Source: Victivallales bacterium
GTDB taxonomy: Bacteria > Verrucomicrobiota > Lentisphaeria > Oligosphaerales > Oligosphaeraceae
Assembly (NCBI GenBank): GCA_017963875.1
Contig: JAGCTA010000298.1
Span: 1-7,578 of the forward strand
Direction of reading: 5' to 3'
DNA length: 7,578 nucleotides
Position numbers and translations under genes: made by a program. Below the pieces are notes generated by a model, which worked only from the letters and a program-made list of their open reading frames with translations, ran no database searches and was not told where the DNA came from. Below, in pieces: positions 5,559 to 7,578 of the stretch; the stretch's first letter is position 1; each line of letters begins with the position of its first letter.

Positions 5559-7445
5559 CAATTGGAGAACTAGTTTAGGATCGGTGGAGGCGATGGGGAC
5601 AACGCCTGCGCCAAGGCAGAACTTATGGTCCTCGATGACTTCAGTCATTTGGAGTTTCCATACTTCGGCAGGAGCGTTTTCTGGGCGTTTTGCCGTCAGA
5701 ATGACTGACGCACGAATGGTTTTCGCCTCGGCGGCAACAATGCCCTGCGGGTTGACGAGTGCCGCGTCCAATGTCTCTGCAGGTTCGCCGCTGACTTCAA
5801 TATGGAATTCTTGTAGTCCTGCTGGCACGACAAAATAGAAATCATGCGCATGACCTCGGAATAGCGAGACAGGCGTATTTGCCAAAAGTCCCCATGGAAC
5901 TTCGGCTGAGACCTTCACTCCTTGGTTCTTGGGTTTAACAAAGAAAGACACGATACCAGCGTGCTTGGCATCATAGGCAAACGTGAACGGCTCCTCGCCT
6001 TTGAAGGAAAACGAGTCCATCAGGTTCCCAGCGGGGTCAAGCAAATCGACATCCGCCTGAAAAGTCTTATTGCCGACTTGGACTGGAGAAAAAACGATAG
6101 GGTACTTGCCAGGCGCTGGGAAATAAGCCACAAAAGTGAAACTGCGACGCATCGTCGGATTGCTTGGCTTCTGGGGCTTGACATCGTTCGGGAAAGGCTT
6201 GAGCAACTTCATGTTGCAGATTTCTGTCTTGAAAACGCGGAGTTCTGGGCGGGGAGGATTGTTCGCAATGAGTTTTGCAAAGTCCAACTGGCTGCCGTCG
6301 GGCAGGGTCACATCGCCGTCAAGTTCGACGATGCCACACCCGACTGAACCGAAGAAATCCATGGGCGACGACTTGCCTGGAGTCAATTTGCAGTTCTTGA
6401 AGTGGACGCCCTGCATGTCCTCCTTGACACGCAACTGCGTGAAAGTGAATGAGGTCTTCTCCGCGGCTGTCGCATCGAAGTTGCAGTTTTCAAAAGAAAT
6501 GTCGAGGCCGTTTGGCTGCTGCTCGGAAATCGCGAGCGCATTGCCCTTGTTTCCCGCGATGTCGCAGTCGATGAATTTGACCGTTCCCTTGACGGGCGTG
6601 GAATGACTGCTGGTTATGGAGATGCCTGCACTGTTGTTATTGTGCGAAATGCAGTTCTTGAAAGTGATGGAGAGCGGGACGGTAGTCGCGTCCAACGGTG
6701 AGAGATACAGGTCGATGCCGTGGGATGCGTTGTCGTTGAAGATGCAGTGTTCAAAGACATTGTTGATGATTCGGTCCTTGGGCCTGTTCGGCTCGATGTC
6801 GATACCCGCCTGTGGTGGCGTGCCGCGTGTCGCGAGGAATTGGCAGTTGCGGACGAGGAGGTCTTCAGCGGAGATGACGCTGATACCCTGGCGGTGGTGG
6901 TCGCGGCAGATGAGGTTCTCCAGCAGGATGTTCTTGGAAGCGGGAATGCCGTTGCCACGAACATACACACCATCCCCGCCGCTGCTCTCAAGCGTCAAAT
7001 CCTTGACTGTGATATTTTCCGCGCCTGAAATGTTGACTGTATGGCGCCATTCCGCCCATTCATAGCGTGTGGTGTCCTGATAGTCCTTCTTGTGCATCCG
7101 CAGTGTCGCCTTGCCTTCGCCGCGAAATACAACGTCCTTGACTTTGACAAAGTTGACGAGAGACTCGCTGCGGCCTTTGAAGGCATCCTTGAGCGCCTCG
7201 ATGACAACGCCGTCCTGCAAGACGACTTCCGTGTTCGAGCGGACTTGAAGCGGCGTCACAATCCACGGCGAGCCGACGTTGTCGATGATGACTTTTTTCG
7301 CGCCCGAGTCAAGTGCCGCCTGGAGGCATTGGGTCGCATTGTTTTTGTCAAAGCCGAATGATGAAGCAGTGACGACATCAGACGCGGCATGGATGATGGT
7401 CGTGAATAGCAGGGCGACGATGAATGGTAGACGTTGGATTATCAT
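5550..7445 (-). CDS. Secreted right-handed parallel beta-helix (pectate-lyase-like fold) protein
   Basis: Predicted exported 631-residue protein, possibly a polysaccharide lyase or glycoside hydrolase or a carbohydrate-binding surface protein. A signal peptide is clear: MIIQR, a hydrophobic core to about residue 18, and a likely cut after Ala20. Residues 28-90 resemble the N-terminal cap of pectate-lyase/GH28-like helices (FGFDKNNATQCLQAALDSG, then a VVLQDG turn at 75-79). Repeating beta-helix rungs follow to about 390, with stacked N/C ladder positions in segments such as ENITVKDLTLE (143-153), GGDGVYVRG (156-164), RDHHRQGISV (181-190), AGIDIEPN (213-220) and HGIDLYLSP (242-250). The DG, HHR and DIEP cluster may be the active or metal-binding surface. 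Residues about 433-631 look like two beta-sandwich domains. AAGGA (7455-7451) lies five bases before the ATG. It follows the partial gene at 7498-7578 by 52 bases and precedes the SDR/Gfo pair on the same strand, suggesting carbohydrate use. Fold confident, activity unknown. Confidence 0.88.
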   Translation of the reverse strand: MIIQRLPFIVALLFTTIIHAASDVVTASSFGFDKNNATQCLQAALDSGAKKVIIDNVGSPWIVTPLQVRSNTEVVLQDGVVIEALKDAFKGRSESLVNFVKVKDVVFRGEGKATLRMHKKDYQDTTRYEWAEWRHTVNISGAENITVKDLTLESSGGDGVYVRGNGIPASKNILLENLICRDHHRQGISVISAEDLLVRNCQFLATRGTPPQAGIDIEPNRPKDRIINNVFEHCIFNDNASHGIDLYLSPLDATTVPLSITFKNCISHNNNSAGISITSSHSTPVKGTVKFIDCDIAGNKGNALAISEQQPNGLDISFENCNFDATAAEKTSFTFTQLRVKEDMQGVHFKNCKLTPGKSSPMDFFGSVGCGIVELDGDVTLPDGSQLDFAKLIANNPPRPELRVFKTEICNMKLLKPFPNDVKPQKPSNPTMRRSFTFVAYFPAPGKYPIVFSPVQVGNKTFQADVDLLDPAGNLMDSFSFKGEEPFTFAYDAKHAGIVSFFVKPKNQGVKVSAEVPWGLLANTPVSLFRGHAHDFYFVVPAGLQEFHIEVSGEPAETLDAALVNPQGIVAAEAKTIRASVILTAKRPENAPAEVWKLQMTEVIEDHKFCLGAGVVPIASTDPKLVLQLVK

Positions 7446-7497
7446 GTTTTTCCTTGAGGCACAGTGTTTCTTTGATCACAAAGTGGCGAGTCTAAAA

Positions 7498-7578
7498 TCA
7501 CTTGAGAATTTTGTCAGGATCGATTTTGTCTATGTTTGCGAAGACCTTTTCAATGGCGACGGCGACCTTGGCTGCCAG
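7498..7578 (-). CDS. C-terminal end of an unidentified protein (5' part outside the window)
   Basis: Reading the minus strand in from the right window edge gives 26 codons and a TGA stop (7500-7498). The tail is LAAKVAVAIEKVFANIDKID followed by PDKILK: an alanine- and lysine-rich, probably helical C-terminus. The open frame, good spacing (52 bases) to the beta-helix gene and same strand support a real gene end, probably in the same operon. I do not recognise the family from so short a piece. Confidence 0.6.
   Translation of the reverse strand: MAAKVAVAIEKVFANIDKIDPDKILK

Noticed and set aside
7470..7483. CTTTG/CAAAG inverted repeat upstream of the beta-helix gene as an operator
   Set aside because: The arms are only five bases, there are no second site or promoter boxes nearby, and such repeats are expected by chance.
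1..7578. CRISPR array, complete insertion sequence, phage or toxin-antitoxin genes
   Set aside because: No regularly spaced direct repeats, transposase or integrase motifs, or small toxin/antitoxin-like gene pairs were seen on either strand.

Overview
The window looks like ordinary bacterial chromosome of intermediate G+C content, coding on both strands. It holds five recognisable protein genes, one tRNA gene and the tail of a sixth protein gene. The family mix is a secreted esterase-like alpha/beta hydrolase, a secreted parallel beta-helix protein, a Gfo/Idh/MocA oxidoreductase, an SDR dehydrogenase and a polysaccharide flippase. This suits a Gram-negative, carbohydrate-degrading bacterium, possibly of the PVC group (Lentisphaerae/Verrucomicrobia-like) or a gut Bacteroidetes. 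That assignment is an impression from family composition, not proof.

Left part, plus strand: an alpha/beta hydrolase (2-1540, probably cut at its 5' end by the window edge), then a tRNA-Leu(UAA) with a possible promoter in front and a strong intrinsic terminator behind. Next is an AT-rich, multi-spanning Wzx/MATE-type flippase (1832-3367) that stands alone, without glycosyltransferases beside it. It converges on the minus-strand genes with a 22-base gap.

Right part, minus strand, in order of transcription: the last 26 codons of an unidentified protein (7578-7498), a secreted right-handed beta-helix protein with C-terminal beta-sandwich-like domains (7445-5550), a 214-base intergenic stretch carrying a three-hairpin element, an SDR dehydrogenase (5335-4508) and a Gfo/Idh/MocA oxidoreductase (4511-3390). 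The last two genes overlap by ATGA and are probably translationally coupled. A reasonable reading is that the beta-helix protein binds or cleaves a polysaccharide outside the cytoplasm and the dehydrogenase pair oxidises a released sugar or polyol inside; the substrate cannot be read from sequence.

The most unusual non-coding structure is at 5363-5457. Two near-identical hairpins flank a longer central hairpin, and on the minus strand all three end in the same C-GAA-G apex. The outermost pair of the twin hairpins differs in a compensatory way (C-G versus T-A). This resembles REP/RAYT-type mobile palindromes or a structured mRNA element. No CRISPR array, complete insertion sequence, phage gene or obvious new defence system is visible.
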